Notes under the pieces: generated by a model
What the model was told of the DNA's origin: nothing
Seen by the model: only the letters and a program-made list of their open reading frames with translations
Database searches by the model: none
NCBI GenBank assembly: GCA_965115835.1
Contig: OZ220471.1
Location: 1,922,001 to 1,986,000 of the forward strand
Origin: Foliamicus sp965115835
GTDB taxonomy: Bacteria; Pseudomonadota; Gammaproteobacteria; Steroidobacterales; Foliamicaceae
DNA length: 64,000 nucleotides
Direction of reading: 5' to 3'
Shown here: in pieces, positions 17,819-26,612 of the stretch
Layout of the letters: each line of letters opens with the position of its first letter
Numbering within the stretch: position 1 is the first letter of the stretch
Made by a program: the position numbers and the translations under genes

Positions 17819-17840
17819 AACCGAAGGATTACGTGTGGCC
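17819..17840. repeat. Right IS66 end: inverted repeat plus target duplication
   Basis: Bases 17819-17832 are AACCGAAGGATTAC, the exact complement of the left end, and 17833-17840 repeat GTGTGGCC. The pair fixes the element boundaries to the base. Confidence 0.92.
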
Positions 17841-20140
17841 GGTGGTGGCGACGCCGGAACCCGTTATATCGGTCCAGGCGCTCCACCCGCCGCGCCGCAC
17901 CCACACCTGCCAATGGGTGATCGTGGCGTCCCCCGGATCGCTCCACGAAAGCGCCACCTCGCCGTCGCCCGCCTCGGCCTCAAATCCCCGCGGCCTGCGG
18001 GGCGCCTCGACAGGCGACCCCGGCGCCGCAGGCGGCGCCGCCGAACCCGGCGGGAGGCGGTTCCCTTCCGCCCCGCCCGGCGACATGGTCTTGTCGTCCT
18101 CCGCCACCGTGATCGTGACGCTGTCGATGGTCACCGAGTCGTAGCCGCCGCCGCTGGCCGTCAGCGTCAGCGTCACATCCGTGTCGTCCTCCATGTCGGC
18201 GTCCTCGCGAACCCACACCCGAACCCATTGCGGAACGTTCCAGTTCGCCGTGGTGAACGTCAGTTTGCCCCAGTTGCCCGTGGGGTTCATGGTGGTGGGG
18301 GCGACCTGCCCCTGGGTAGTGAAGGTCACATCGCCCGAATCACCGGACACCGTGATCGTCACGTTCGCACTCGGCGCCGCGTCCAGCACCACCAGAAAGC
18401 CTGCGCCGCCGCCCTCGGCCGCCGTCAGCGTGGTCGGCACCACCGTCACCCCCTTGGTCGTGCCCGGCGTCGTCGGCGTGCCCGTGGCCGCGTCGTTCAG
18501 CGTCCCGTCCGCCGTAACATCGGCGCCCAGCTTGTAGCCGTTGCGGGTGCTGTCGTCCCCCAGGGTGACGGTGTAGGTCTCCGCGCCCTCCGAGGTCGCG
18601 CTGTCGTTGTTCGTCGGGATCGTCACCGTGCCAGTGGTACCGCCGGTGCTGCCAAACTCCGCCATCAGCGTCTGAACCAGACCGCCGGGAAGGTCGGCCG
18701 CGGCAAAGCCGCTGCTGGCCCGGTCGGCAAAAGTCAGCTTCACCGGGATGGCGCCTACCAGAGCGCGGTCCGAGGTGATCGAAAGACTGATGTTCGCGCC
18801 CTCCGTCACCGCCGCCGGATCCGTCGCCAGCGTCAGCGTGGCCGTGGTGTCCACCACCGTCACGGTGACATCGTCCGCCTCCACATCGGCGTAGTTGGTG
18901 CCGGGCGCGCTCACGTCGAACTCGTTCTTGAACTCGTAGCCCTCCTGATTGTCGATCACCGGAGCGTATATCGTCATCGTCCGCGGATCGTTCCAGTTGT
19001 AGGGCTCGAACACAAGCTCGCCCACATCCCGGTCGTCTCGTCCCTGGGCCACGGACTTGATCCCGATCGTGACATTTCCGGTCGGCCTCACTCCCGCCAG
19101 CACCACCGTGTACACGTCCCCGCTGCCCTCGTTGATGGTGAGCTCCGTCGGCGTCACCACCACCTGCGGGGCCATCGGCGTCCCCGTCGCCGCGTCCGAT
19201 TCGGCGCTGTTGCCGGCGGCGTTCACTGCCCGGATGCGGAAGCTGTATTCGCTGCCGTTGTCCAGACTCGTCACCGTGTGGCTCACGGTGTCGCGGCCCG
19301 AGCCGCTGATGTTGGTCCAGGCGCCCCAGGCGCCGGTCCCCTTCTTCTGTTGCACCTGATAGCCGCTGATGCTTTGGTCGGTCGAACGGGTCCAGCTCAG
19401 CGTTGCCTGCGAGGTGCCTGCCGATACCTTCAGGCCGGTCGGCTTGGCAGGGGCGCTGGCGGCTGTGTCATTGTCCGTGATGGTGAGGGTCAGTGTGTTG
19501 CTGTTCTGTGTCCAGCCATCCCGTCTGGCTCCTTCTGCTGGCTCAAGCCTCAGGGTGACGGTTTCCCCGGCCCCCTCATCAATCGTGTCGCCCAGAATGC
19601 CGATTTTGAAACTTCCATTCGTTCCCCCGCTTATAGGTGCGTAGGCTTCGCTGAATAATGTTACATAACAGATATCCGCACCGCTGGACGGAGCACTGCA
19701 TGAAGTGCGGCCACGATTGGTGTTGTCGGTTGCCGTGCTGCTGGCGGCAACAACTCGAACGATAAAGTCAAGGTGAAAGGGCGTGTTCTCCCCGAGAGTG
19801 AAGTTGATTGTCACATCTTTCTTCCCGGAATCGCCCTCGGTGATCGTGGTCGACGCGGTTGATATGGCGACGGTCTTGGCGGCGCGGGCGTTTTCGGGCG
19901 CGGCGAGCGTCAAAAGCGCGAAGAGGGCGGCGATGAGGCCTGCGTTCAGGCGTAGCGCGGTTCTCCCGGAGGCGCGCACGGGCTCAGCCTCGCGCCCGGA
20001 TTTTCGGGGGGGGGGGGGGTACAGGCCATAAGGCCGCGCGCGTCGGTTCGGCCCGGATCCCGCCCGAACCGCCACGACAGGCCACTCATCACAGCCGACA
20101 CGCCGCCGTCACCTTCAAGGTTGTCGCTCATCTTCGTCAT
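17833..20140 (-). pseudogene. Autotransporter-like surface protein, 5' half, with frameshift at a G tract
   Basis: This fragment carries a signal peptide (LNAGLIAALFALLTLAAPENARA), several Calx-beta-like domains (for example TITEGDSGKKDVTINFTLGE and LTINEGSGDVYTVVLAGVRP) and FN3 domains (TGLKVSAGTSQATLSWTRS). It stops two codons after the IS66 boundary. The best start is the ATG at 20140 (MTKMSDNLEGDG), preceded by AGAGGATGAGG, but it is in a different frame from the signal peptide; the frames meet at the 14-G tract at 20006-20019. One more or two fewer bases in the tract would join them. Without a frame change only a weak GTG at 20075 could be used. Calx-beta and FN3 repeats suggest an adhesin or secreted matrix protein. 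Confidence 0.82.
20006..20019. repeat. Homopolymeric G tract (14 G; poly-C in the coding strand)
   Basis: Fourteen consecutive G bases lie between the probable start codon at 20140 and the signal peptide of the autotransporter gene. On the coding strand it is a run of C encoding prolines. Tracts of this length in surface-protein genes often change length by slipped-strand mispairing. The length is also the kind of thing sequencing and assembly get wrong, so the true in vivo number is not certain. Confidence 0.9.
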
Positions 20141-20564
20141 GGCCTCATCCTCTCGTCCCGAATATCCTGGTCGGCGCACAGCCGCAGCAAATATTTTACC
20201 TCAACCTGTATCTGAACCTGGACACCTGGACAGCCCCGGACATCTGGACATAACAGGCGCTGCCTTGAACTTGTGAGGGGCCTTCCGGTGAGCGCGCACG
20301 CGCAGAGGCGCTTTCCGATACGGGCGAGAGGGGGGACCGAATAGCTCCACTGCCAACACAGAGGCCACCGGCCAGCAGCAGAAACAGGGAGGGAAAACAA
20401 GGCGGCGCCGGCCAACATCCCGCGCCGCGGAGTCGCCATTTGCCGGCGCCGTCGCTTCGCCCTGCGCCATCAGGAGCATCCACCCGGCGTTCCCGTAAAA
20501 ACAGGGTGGCTTGATGAAGTCCTGCGCGACCCCAAAGCTCCGGGCAGCGCAGGTTACGGCGTGC
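20141..20564. other. Intergenic region upstream of the autotransporter gene
   Basis: No gene is supported in these 424 bases; open frames here lack ribosome sites and protein-like composition. The part next to the autotransporter start contains an AT-rich patch (complement TAAAATATTT near 20195) that could hold its promoter, and short repeats of GTCCAG(A/G)TGTCC at about 20215-20250. Confidence 0.5.
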
Positions 20565-21275
20565 TCACCAGTTCACGGTCTCGCCGAAGCGGTTGACGAA
20601 CTCGCCGGAGCGCGAGGATTCCAGGCTTTCGAAAAGCTGCTGCTGCACGCGCACGCTTTCCACGGGATCGACCGGCGCTTCCGGACCGCCCAGATCGGTT
20701 CGGCACCAGCCCGGCGCCATGGCGATCACGGTGATGTCCTTCCACTTGATCGCCATGCCCCTGGTCAGCATGTTGAGCGCGGCCTTGCTGCTCCGGTAGG
20801 CGTGAGCGTGGCCGATGGAATTGTTGCCGATGGAGCCCATGTCGCTGGACATGTTTACCAGAAGCGGGCGCGCGGCGGCTTCCAGATGCGGCCTGAAACA
20901 CACGGCCACCCTGAACGCGGCAATGACGTTGACTTCGAGCATCTCGCGCCACAAATCGTAGTCCATGCTGTCCAGCGACTGGTAATGCATCCCTTCGAAC
21001 GCCGATTTCGGGCCGTAGGTTCCGGCGTTGTTCAGGAGGATGTCCAGTGACTCACCGGCCAATTTCCCGGCAACCGCCTCGACCTGATCGTGATCGGTAA
21101 CATCCAGACGTATAGGGCGCAACCGGCCCGTATCCTGCGAAGCCAGGGCCTCGAGGCCGGGGGAAGACGCCGGATCGCGCGCCGTGGCAATCACTTCCCA
21201 CCCCTTCGCCAGATATTGTCTGGCATGCTCCAGGCCCAATCCGCGCGAGGCTCCGGTAATCAAAACTCGTGGCAT
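20565..21275 (-). CDS. SDR family NAD(P)-dependent oxidoreductase
   Basis: A 236-residue short-chain dehydrogenase. It has the cofactor motif ITGASRGLGLEHA (TGxxxGxG, residues about 7-14), the NNAG motif (LLNNAGTYG), the catalytic Ser in MSSDMGS and the YxxxK pair in YRSSKAALN. Substrate is unknown. The ATG at 21275 is chosen over one at 21308 because the Rossmann strand MPRVLITG begins there. It is divergent from comF, the starts being 40 bases apart. Confidence 0.88.
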   Translation of the reverse strand: MPRVLITGASRGLGLEHARQYLAKGWEVIATARDPASSPGLEALASQDTGRLRPIRLDVTDHDQVEAVAGKLAGESLDILLNNAGTYGPKSAFEGMHYQSLDSMDYDLWREMLEVNVIAAFRVAVCFRPHLEAAARPLLVNMSSDMGSIGNNSIGHAHAYRSSKAALNMLTRGMAIKWKDITVIAMAPGWCRTDLGGPEAPVDPVESVRVQQQLFESLESSRSGEFVNRFGETVNW

Positions 21276-21315
21276 GCGAATTCCCTGTTGGCGTGGAAGC
21301 ATTAGCATAACCGCA

Positions 21316-22029
21316 ATGACGATTTTCCGGGACGTTCAACGCCAACTGGCGCCTGTCTTGCTTCCCTGGCGATGTGTCTTGTGCGCCGGAAGCGCCCCGC
21401 CCGGACGCGAGCTGTGCCGGGGCTGCTCATCCGACCTGCCCAGGGTCGCGGAAGCCTGCCCGCGTTGCGCCATGGCGGTTGCTGTTAACGGCGCTTCGGA
21501 GCCGTGCGGGCGCTGCGTGACACAGCCGCCCCGGTTTCACCGCGCCATTGCGCCCCTCGCTTACGACTATCCGGTGGATCGCCTGCTGTTGGGCTTGAAA
21601 TTCGGCAAGCGCATGCATGTGGCCCGCGCACTGGCGCAGGAGGTCGCAGCCCGGGTGCGGGAGGAGCTTGATCGCGGCCTGCTGGACATGCCCGAGGCGC
21701 TGGTTCCCGTACCGCTGCACCCCAAACGTCTGGCCGAACGCGGCTTCAATCAGGCCGAGGAAATTGCGCGCTTTATCGGCCGGGAGATCGGAGTACCCGT
21801 CCAGGCGCGGCTGTGCCGGCGGGTACGGCGCACGAGAATGCAAAGCCGGCTCAGCGATGAAGAACGCCGCGCAAACGTGGCGCGCGCCTTCGTCTCATCG
21901 AAGTCGCCCAAACGTCTGGCCATCGTCGATGACGTGATCACCACTGGCGCCACGGCAGACGCCATGGCGGCCGCGCTTGCCGTTTCGGGGGCGGAGCGCC
22001 TGCATGTCTGGGCAGTGGCCCGAGCGTGA
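21316..22029 (+). CDS. comF: ComF family phosphoribosyltransferase-like protein
   Basis: A 237-residue ComF/GntX homologue, involved in DNA uptake for transformation in competent bacteria. The N-terminus has a four-cysteine zinc ribbon (CVLC, CRGC) and a second pair (CPRC, CGRC). The C-terminal phosphoribosyltransferase fold has VPVPLHPKRLAERGFNQAEE and the PRPP-binding loop VDDVITTGAT. The ATG at 21316 is used; upstream in-frame codons overlap the divergent SDR gene. With comM in the same window this is a second competence-associated gene, though both occur in non-competent species. Confidence 0.9.
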   Translation: MTIFRDVQRQLAPVLLPWRCVLCAGSAPPGRELCRGCSSDLPRVAEACPRCAMAVAVNGASEPCGRCVTQPPRFHRAIAPLAYDYPVDRLLLGLKFGKRMHVARALAQEVAARVREELDRGLLDMPEALVPVPLHPKRLAERGFNQAEEIARFIGREIGVPVQARLCRRVRRTRMQSRLSDEERRANVARAFVSSKSPKRLAIVDDVITTGATADAMAAALAVSGAERLHVWAVARA

Positions 22030-22104
22030 ACGGTGGCGCAAAAGTAAAATGGTGAAATCGGATACCCTGAAAACTAGAGAAACCAAGAAGAGCACAGCAA
22101 CGAA

Positions 22105-25100
22105 ATGAGCAGCGCGCTGAATCGTATCGACAACCACAAGTTTGCCGGCGAAATACAACTGACAGGCCAACTGGCCGATGAATTCACACTCGATGAGACC
22201 ACTCGCCAATCCATCGTGGATCAGGCTGCGGAACTGGTGCGCCGGGTGCGCGCTTCGCCGAAGGGTCCCACCATGCTGGACGCCTTTCTCGGCGAATTCG
22301 GGCTGCACAACGACGAAGGCGTGGCGCTCATGTGTCTGGCCGAATCCCTGTTGCGGGTGCCCGACCCGCAAACCGCCGGCGAGTTGATCGCCGACAAGCT
22401 GGGCCCGGCGCAGTGGGACGAGCACCTGGGCCACTCGGGCTCGCTGCTGGTAAACGCCTCCACATGGGCGCTGATGCTCACCGGCCGCGCGGTGTCCATG
22501 CAGCGCTTCGAGGGGCAGTCCGGCGGCGCCGTGCTGCGGTCGCTGGCGGGACGCCTCGGAGAACCGATCATCCGCGGGGCCGTGCGGCAGGCCATGAACA
22601 TCCTCGGCCAGGAATTCGTGATGGGCGAGACCATGGAGCAGGCCTCCAGGCGCGCCTGGAGGCTCGACCCCAGCGTGGAGTATTCCTTCGATATTCTGGG
22701 CGAAGGCGCACGCACGGCCAAGGTTGCCGAGGACTATTTCCAAGCCTACTGCAAGGCCATTCCGATGGTGGGCGCACGCCAGCCGGGCGGCGGCGAACGA
22801 CGCTGCGGAATGTCCGTCAAGCTCACCGCGCTGCATCCGCGCTACGAGGCCCGGCAATCGGCAAGAGTGCACCGGGAAATGTATCCGCGACTGCTCAAGC
22901 TGTGCGAGCTGGCCCGGAAGCACAACACCCCCCTTTGCGTGGATGCCGAGGAAGCCGACCGGCTGATCCTGTCGCTGGAACTCACCGAACGCCTGTGCGC
23001 GGAGCCCTCGCTGCGCGGCTGGAACGGCCTGGGGCTGGCGGTCCAGGCGTACGGCAAGCGCGCCCGGCGGGTAATCCACTGGCTGAGCGAACTGGCGCAG
23101 CACACCCGGCGTCAGATTTCCGTCCGGCTGGTGAAAGGCGCCTACTGGGACGCTGAGATCAAGCACGCCCAGATTACCGGCATGCCCGATTACCCGGTGT
23201 TCACGGCCAAGGACAACACCGACACATCCTATCTGTCCTGCGCCCAGGCCCTGCTGGCCGAGCGCCCTCACCTGTTCTGCGCCTTCGCCACCCACAATGC
23301 CCACACGCTCACCACGGTGCTGGCGCTGGCCCGGGACCGCTCCAACATGGAACTGCAACGCATCCATGGCATGGGGGAACGGCTGCACGAGACCGCGCGC
23401 GAAATGTTCGAGAACTTCCCGCCGGTTCGCGTGTACGCGCCGGCGGGACAGCACGAGGACTTGCTCGCCTATCTGGTGCGACGCCTGCTGGAGAACGGGG
23501 CCAACTCCAGCTTCGTCAACCGCTTGTACGACGAAGCGCTGCAACCGAAAGCCATCGTTTCCGATCCGGTCCGCGCTGCGCTGGCCCGAACCGCATCGGC
23601 CCTGCCTGCGCCCGGCCTGCTGTACGGACCGGAGCGTCCCAACTCGGCGGGACTCGACCTGGCCTCGCAAACCGCCCTGGAGCGCCTGTCGGCGCTGCTT
23701 TCAAAACGACTGGAAGCGCCGGAACCGGAAGCTGCGAACCCGGCATCGGAGGCGATCGATCGCTGGATCTCGAGCGCGGCCGAAGCCCAGCCTGCCTGGG
23801 ACGCCCTGGGCGGCCGCCGCCGCGCCGGCATACTGCGGGCGGCGGCGGCGGCGCTGGAGGAAGAGCGCGAAGGGTTCTTCCGCGTACTGGCGAGCGAAGC
23901 GGGCAAGACGGTGGACGACGCGGTGGCGGAAGTGCGCGAGGCAGTGGACTTCATGCGCTACTACGCCTGCCGGGCCGAGAGCGATTTCGAAACGCCCATG
24001 CGCCTGGACGGGCCCACGGGAGAATCCAACGAACTGAGCCTGCACGGCCGCGGCGTGTTCGTGTGCATCAGCCCCTGGAACTTCCCCCTGGCTATCTTCT
24101 CGGGCCAGGTGTCCGCCGCCCTGCTGGCCGGCAACGCCGTGCTGGCCAAACCCGCCGGGCAGACTCCGCGCGTTGCGAAGATGGCCCTGGACCTGCTCCG
24201 CGCCGCCGGCGTGCCTGCGGGGGTGCTGCGACTGGTTGTGGGCGGCGGCAAGGTGGGCGAGGCGCTGGTCAGGCGCCCCGGCATCGCCGGCGTGGCCTTT
24301 ACCGGGGGCGCCGAGACCGCGGCGCGCATCCAGCAGACACTGGCCGGCAAATCCATGCGTCCCATCGTGCCGTTCATCGCCGAGACGGGCGGTCAGAACG
24401 TGATGATCGCGGACTCCTCCGCCCTGATCGAGCAGACCACCGACGACATCATCCGTTCCGCCTTTTTGAGCGCCGGCCAGCGCTGCTCGGCCCTGCGGGT
24501 GCTGTGCGCGCAAGAGGAGGTGGCCGTCACACTGCTCGAATCGGTCCGCGGCGCTGCGGCCGAACTGACCATCGGCGATCCGCACGACTATGCAACCGAT
24601 ATCGGGCCGATCATCGACCCGCCTTCCCTGGACCGGATCCGGACGCACATCGAACGCATGCGCTCGCTGGGCTGCGCGGTCTGGACAGGCGGGCGGCTCG
24701 ACGAATCGCTGGAGGGTCCGTACCTGCGCCCGCACATCATCGAGCTCGAGAGCCTGACGCAGCTCGAAGGCGAATGCTTCGGCCCTGTCCTGCATGTGCT
24801 GCGGTTCGACGCCGCCAAGCTGGGCGGCCTGGTGGACTCGATCAATCGCCTGGAGTTCGGCCTCACGCTGGGCATCCAAAGCCGCATCGACACCCGCATC
24901 AACGAGGTTGTCAGGCGCGCGCGGGTGGGAAACATATATGTGAACCGGGACATGGTGGGCGCCGTGGTGGGCGTTCAGCCCTTCGGCGGCATGGGCCTGT
25001 CCGGGACCGGCCCCAAGGCTGGCGGCCCTCGCTACCTGCATCGCTACGCCGTCGAAAAGACCGTCACCGTCAATACCGCCGCCACGGGCGGCAACGTGGA

Positions 25101-25137
25101 ACTGCTGCGCGCCGCCGCCGCCGAGCCTCCCGCCTGA
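22105..25137 (+). CDS. putA: Bifunctional proline dehydrogenase / P5C dehydrogenase PutA (short form)
   Basis: A 1,010-residue enzyme that oxidises proline to glutamate in two steps with FAD then NAD. Residues about 1-500 are the proline dehydrogenase barrel (MSVKLTALHPRYE, VRLVKGAYWDAEI, FATHNAHT). Residues about 540-1010 are the aldehyde dehydrogenase, with FVCISPWNFPLAI, AFTGGAETA, the Glu in IAETGGQN and the catalytic Cys in SAGQRCSALR. The N-terminal ribbon-helix-helix repressor domain of enterobacterial PutA is absent, so control must come from elsewhere. The ATG at 22105 follows AAGAAGAGCACAGC. Confidence 0.96.
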   Translation: MSSALNRIDNHKFAGEIQLTGQLADEFTLDETTRQSIVDQAAELVRRVRASPKGPTMLDAFLGEFGLHNDEGVALMCLAESLLRVPDPQTAGELIADKLGPAQWDEHLGHSGSLLVNASTWALMLTGRAVSMQRFEGQSGGAVLRSLAGRLGEPIIRGAVRQAMNILGQEFVMGETMEQASRRAWRLDPSVEYSFDILGEGARTAKVAEDYFQAYCKAIPMVGARQPGGGERRCGMSVKLTALHPRYEARQSARVHREMYPRLLKLCELARKHNTPLCVDAEEADRLILSLELTERLCAEPSLRGWNGLGLAVQAYGKRARRVIHWLSELAQHTRRQISVRLVKGAYWDAEIKHAQITGMPDYPVFTAKDNTDTSYLSCAQALLAERPHLFCAFATHNAHTLTTVLALARDRSNMELQRIHGMGERLHETAREMFENFPPVRVYAPAGQHEDLLAYLVRRLLENGANSSFVNRLYDEALQPKAIVSDPVRAALARTASALPAPGLLYGPERPNSAGLDLASQTALERLSALLSKRLEAPEPEAANPASEAIDRWISSAAEAQPAWDALGGRRRAGILRAAAAALEEEREGFFRVLASEAGKTVDDAVAEVREAVDFMRYYACRAESDFETPMRLDGPTGESNELSLHGRGVFVCISPWNFPLAIFSGQVSAALLAGNAVLAKPAGQTPRVAKMALDLLRAAGVPAGVLRLVVGGGKVGEALVRRPGIAGVAFTGGAETAARIQQTLAGKSMRPIVPFIAETGGQNVMIADSSALIEQTTDDIIRSAFLSAGQRCSALRVLCAQEEVAVTLLESVRGAAAELTIGDPHDYATDIGPIIDPPSLDRIRTHIERMRSLGCAVWTGGRLDESLEGPYLRPHIIELESLTQLEGECFGPVLHVLRFDAAKLGGLVDSINRLEFGLTLGIQSRIDTRINEVVRRARVGNIYVNRDMVGAVVGVQPFGGMGLSGTGPKAGGPRYLHRYAVEKTVTVNTAATGGNVELLRAAAAEPPA

Positions 25138-25229
25138 CGCGCCCGGCGGCCAACGGCGACCATGCGCAAGGAACCCGCTTGCCGGCGCGGCGGCAAGCCG
25201 GCCGGAACCCGTGCAAGCTCGCGCGGCGC

Positions 25230-25345
25230 TGCAGGGAACAACTGCGCCAGGAGCGATTCCCGGCATCCGGGGGCGAGCTGCGTGACGCCTACCTGCGGCG
25301 GGCGCGCCTGAAGCGATTCCCGGCATTCGGGGAGCCTGTCCGGCA
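25230..25345. repeat. Imperfect direct repeat downstream of putA
   Basis: GCGATTCCCGGCATCCGGGG (about 25252) and GCGATTCCCGGCATTCGGGG (about 25312) are two nearly identical stretches 60 bases apart. They lie in the gap between the convergent putA and radical SAM genes. They may belong to the same extragenic repeat family as the hairpins after 40585 and 49800, which also use CCGG-rich arms. Confidence 0.45.
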
Positions 25346-25392
25346 GGCTGGGCGCGGCCCCTCGACGGCGTCCGCGCTCGCAGTCGAAACGA

Positions 25393-26526
25393 TCAGGACA
25401 ACAGCGAAAGTTGCCGGGCGCTCGCCGCAGGCGCTTTCGACCGGCGGGCAGACGCGCCGGGTGGAGCGGCGGGCGCGCGAAACCGGGTGCTGTCCAATGG
25501 GGGACGGCGGCCGCCCTGCAGGCGATAGCGGCGGCAGGCACGGTCGAAGCGCTGGCGCAAAAGTTCGGCGTAGACGCCCTGGCCGCGCATGCGACGACCG
25601 AAGGCCGGGTCGTTTTCCTTGCCGCCGCGGATCTGGCGAACGCGGCTCATGACGTGTCCGGCGCGCAGGGGATACTGCTCGTTCAGCCAGTCCTTGAACA
25701 GCGGGCGAACCTCGTTGGGCAGGCGCAAAACCGTGTAGCCGGCCCACAGCGCGCCGGACTCGGCGGACGCTTCGAGCACGGCTTCGAGCTCGTGGTCGTT
25801 GAGGGCAGGAATGACGGGAGCGAACATCACGCCGGTTGGAATGCCGGCGCGGGTGAGGCGCCGGATCGTCATCAGGCGGCGGCGCGGCGAAGCCGCCCGC
25901 GGCTCCATGCGGCGCTTGAGTTCCTCGTCCAGCGTGGTGACGCTCAGGATCACATGGGTCAGATTGCGCCGCGCCAGTTCGGACAGGATATCGAGGTCGC
26001 GCTCCACCAGCGCCGACTTGGTCACGACCGCAACCGGATGGCGCGCCTCAAGGAGAATCTCCAAAAGCGCGCGGGTGGTGCGCAGTTGCTTCTCCGCCGG
26101 CTGATAGCTATCGGTGTTCACGCCCAGCGCAATGGGCGCGCAGCGGTAGCCGGGACGGGCCAGTTCCCGCTTCAGCAACTCGGCGGCGTTGGGCTTGTGC
26201 ACGATCTTGGTCTCGAAGTCCAGTCCGGGCGAAAAATCGAGATAGGCGTGCGAGGGCCGGGCATAGCAATAGATGCAGCCGTGCTCGCAGCCCCGGTAGG
26301 GGTTGATCGAACGGTCGAAGCCCACATCGGGCGAATTGTTGCGGCTGATGATGGTCTTGCTGCGCTCCGCAAACAGCTCGGTTTCGGGATGCGGAGCCGT
26401 TTCGACGACGCCCGGGGCAGGCTCGCGGGTTTGCCTTTCGAACCGCCCCGGAAGGTTGCCCCGCGCCCCGCGGCCCCGGATCGCATGCCCGGCGGCAGGC
26501 AGGTTTCGTGAATCCATTTCGCTCAC
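25393..26526 (-). CDS. PA0069/SplB-like radical SAM protein
   Basis: A 377-residue radical SAM enzyme. The iron-sulfur cluster motif CEHGCIYCYA (CX3CX2C) lies near residue 80, in the context NPYRGCEHGCIYCYARPSHA, and strand motifs such as VAVVTKSALVERDLDILS and ILSVTTLDEELKRRMEPR follow. This subgroup is related to spore photoproduct lyase but its reaction is not established. The ATG at 26526 is used, with MDSRNL at 26517 as an alternative. The final 35 residues are Ala/Pro/Arg-rich and not conserved-looking. Confidence 0.87.
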   Translation of the reverse strand: MSEMDSRNLPAAGHAIRGRGARGNLPGRFERQTREPAPGVVETAPHPETELFAERSKTIISRNNSPDVGFDRSINPYRGCEHGCIYCYARPSHAYLDFSPGLDFETKIVHKPNAAELLKRELARPGYRCAPIALGVNTDSYQPAEKQLRTTRALLEILLEARHPVAVVTKSALVERDLDILSELARRNLTHVILSVTTLDEELKRRMEPRAASPRRRLMTIRRLTRAGIPTGVMFAPVIPALNDHELEAVLEASAESGALWAGYTVLRLPNEVRPLFKDWLNEQYPLRAGHVMSRVRQIRGGKENDPAFGRRMRGQGVYAELLRQRFDRACRRYRLQGGRRPPLDSTRFRAPAAPPGASARRSKAPAASARQLSLLS

Positions 26527-26612
26527 GGCAAGGAACTATAACGCCGGACCAGCGCCTCCGGGCCATGCCCCTTGGCATGAGCCACAACCCGCGCCGCTAT
26601 ACTCACGCACTC

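Larger units (their letters stand above)
14751..17832 (-). mobile_element. IS66-family element (single-tnpC type) with DUF4338 passenger, 3,082 bp
   Basis: The element is bounded by inverted repeats: 14 identical bases GTAATCCTTCGGTT at 14751-14764 and their complement at 17819-17832, with a further partly matching stretch inside. It is flanked by an exact 8-base target duplication, GTGTGGCC, at 14743-14750 and 17833-17840. Ends beginning GTAA and an 8-base duplication are typical of IS66. Only two genes are carried: a long tnpC transposase and a downstream DUF4338 gene; the usual tnpA and tnpB are absent, as in the ISBst12 subgroup. Both genes look intact, so the element may be active. It interrupts an FN3 domain of an autotransporter gene. 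Confidence 0.93.

Noticed and set aside
26572..26603. A possible promoter, TTGGCA and TATACT, before the adaptor gene
   Set aside because: The spacing of 20 bases is too long and the -10 element is only ten bases from the start codon. I could not support it.
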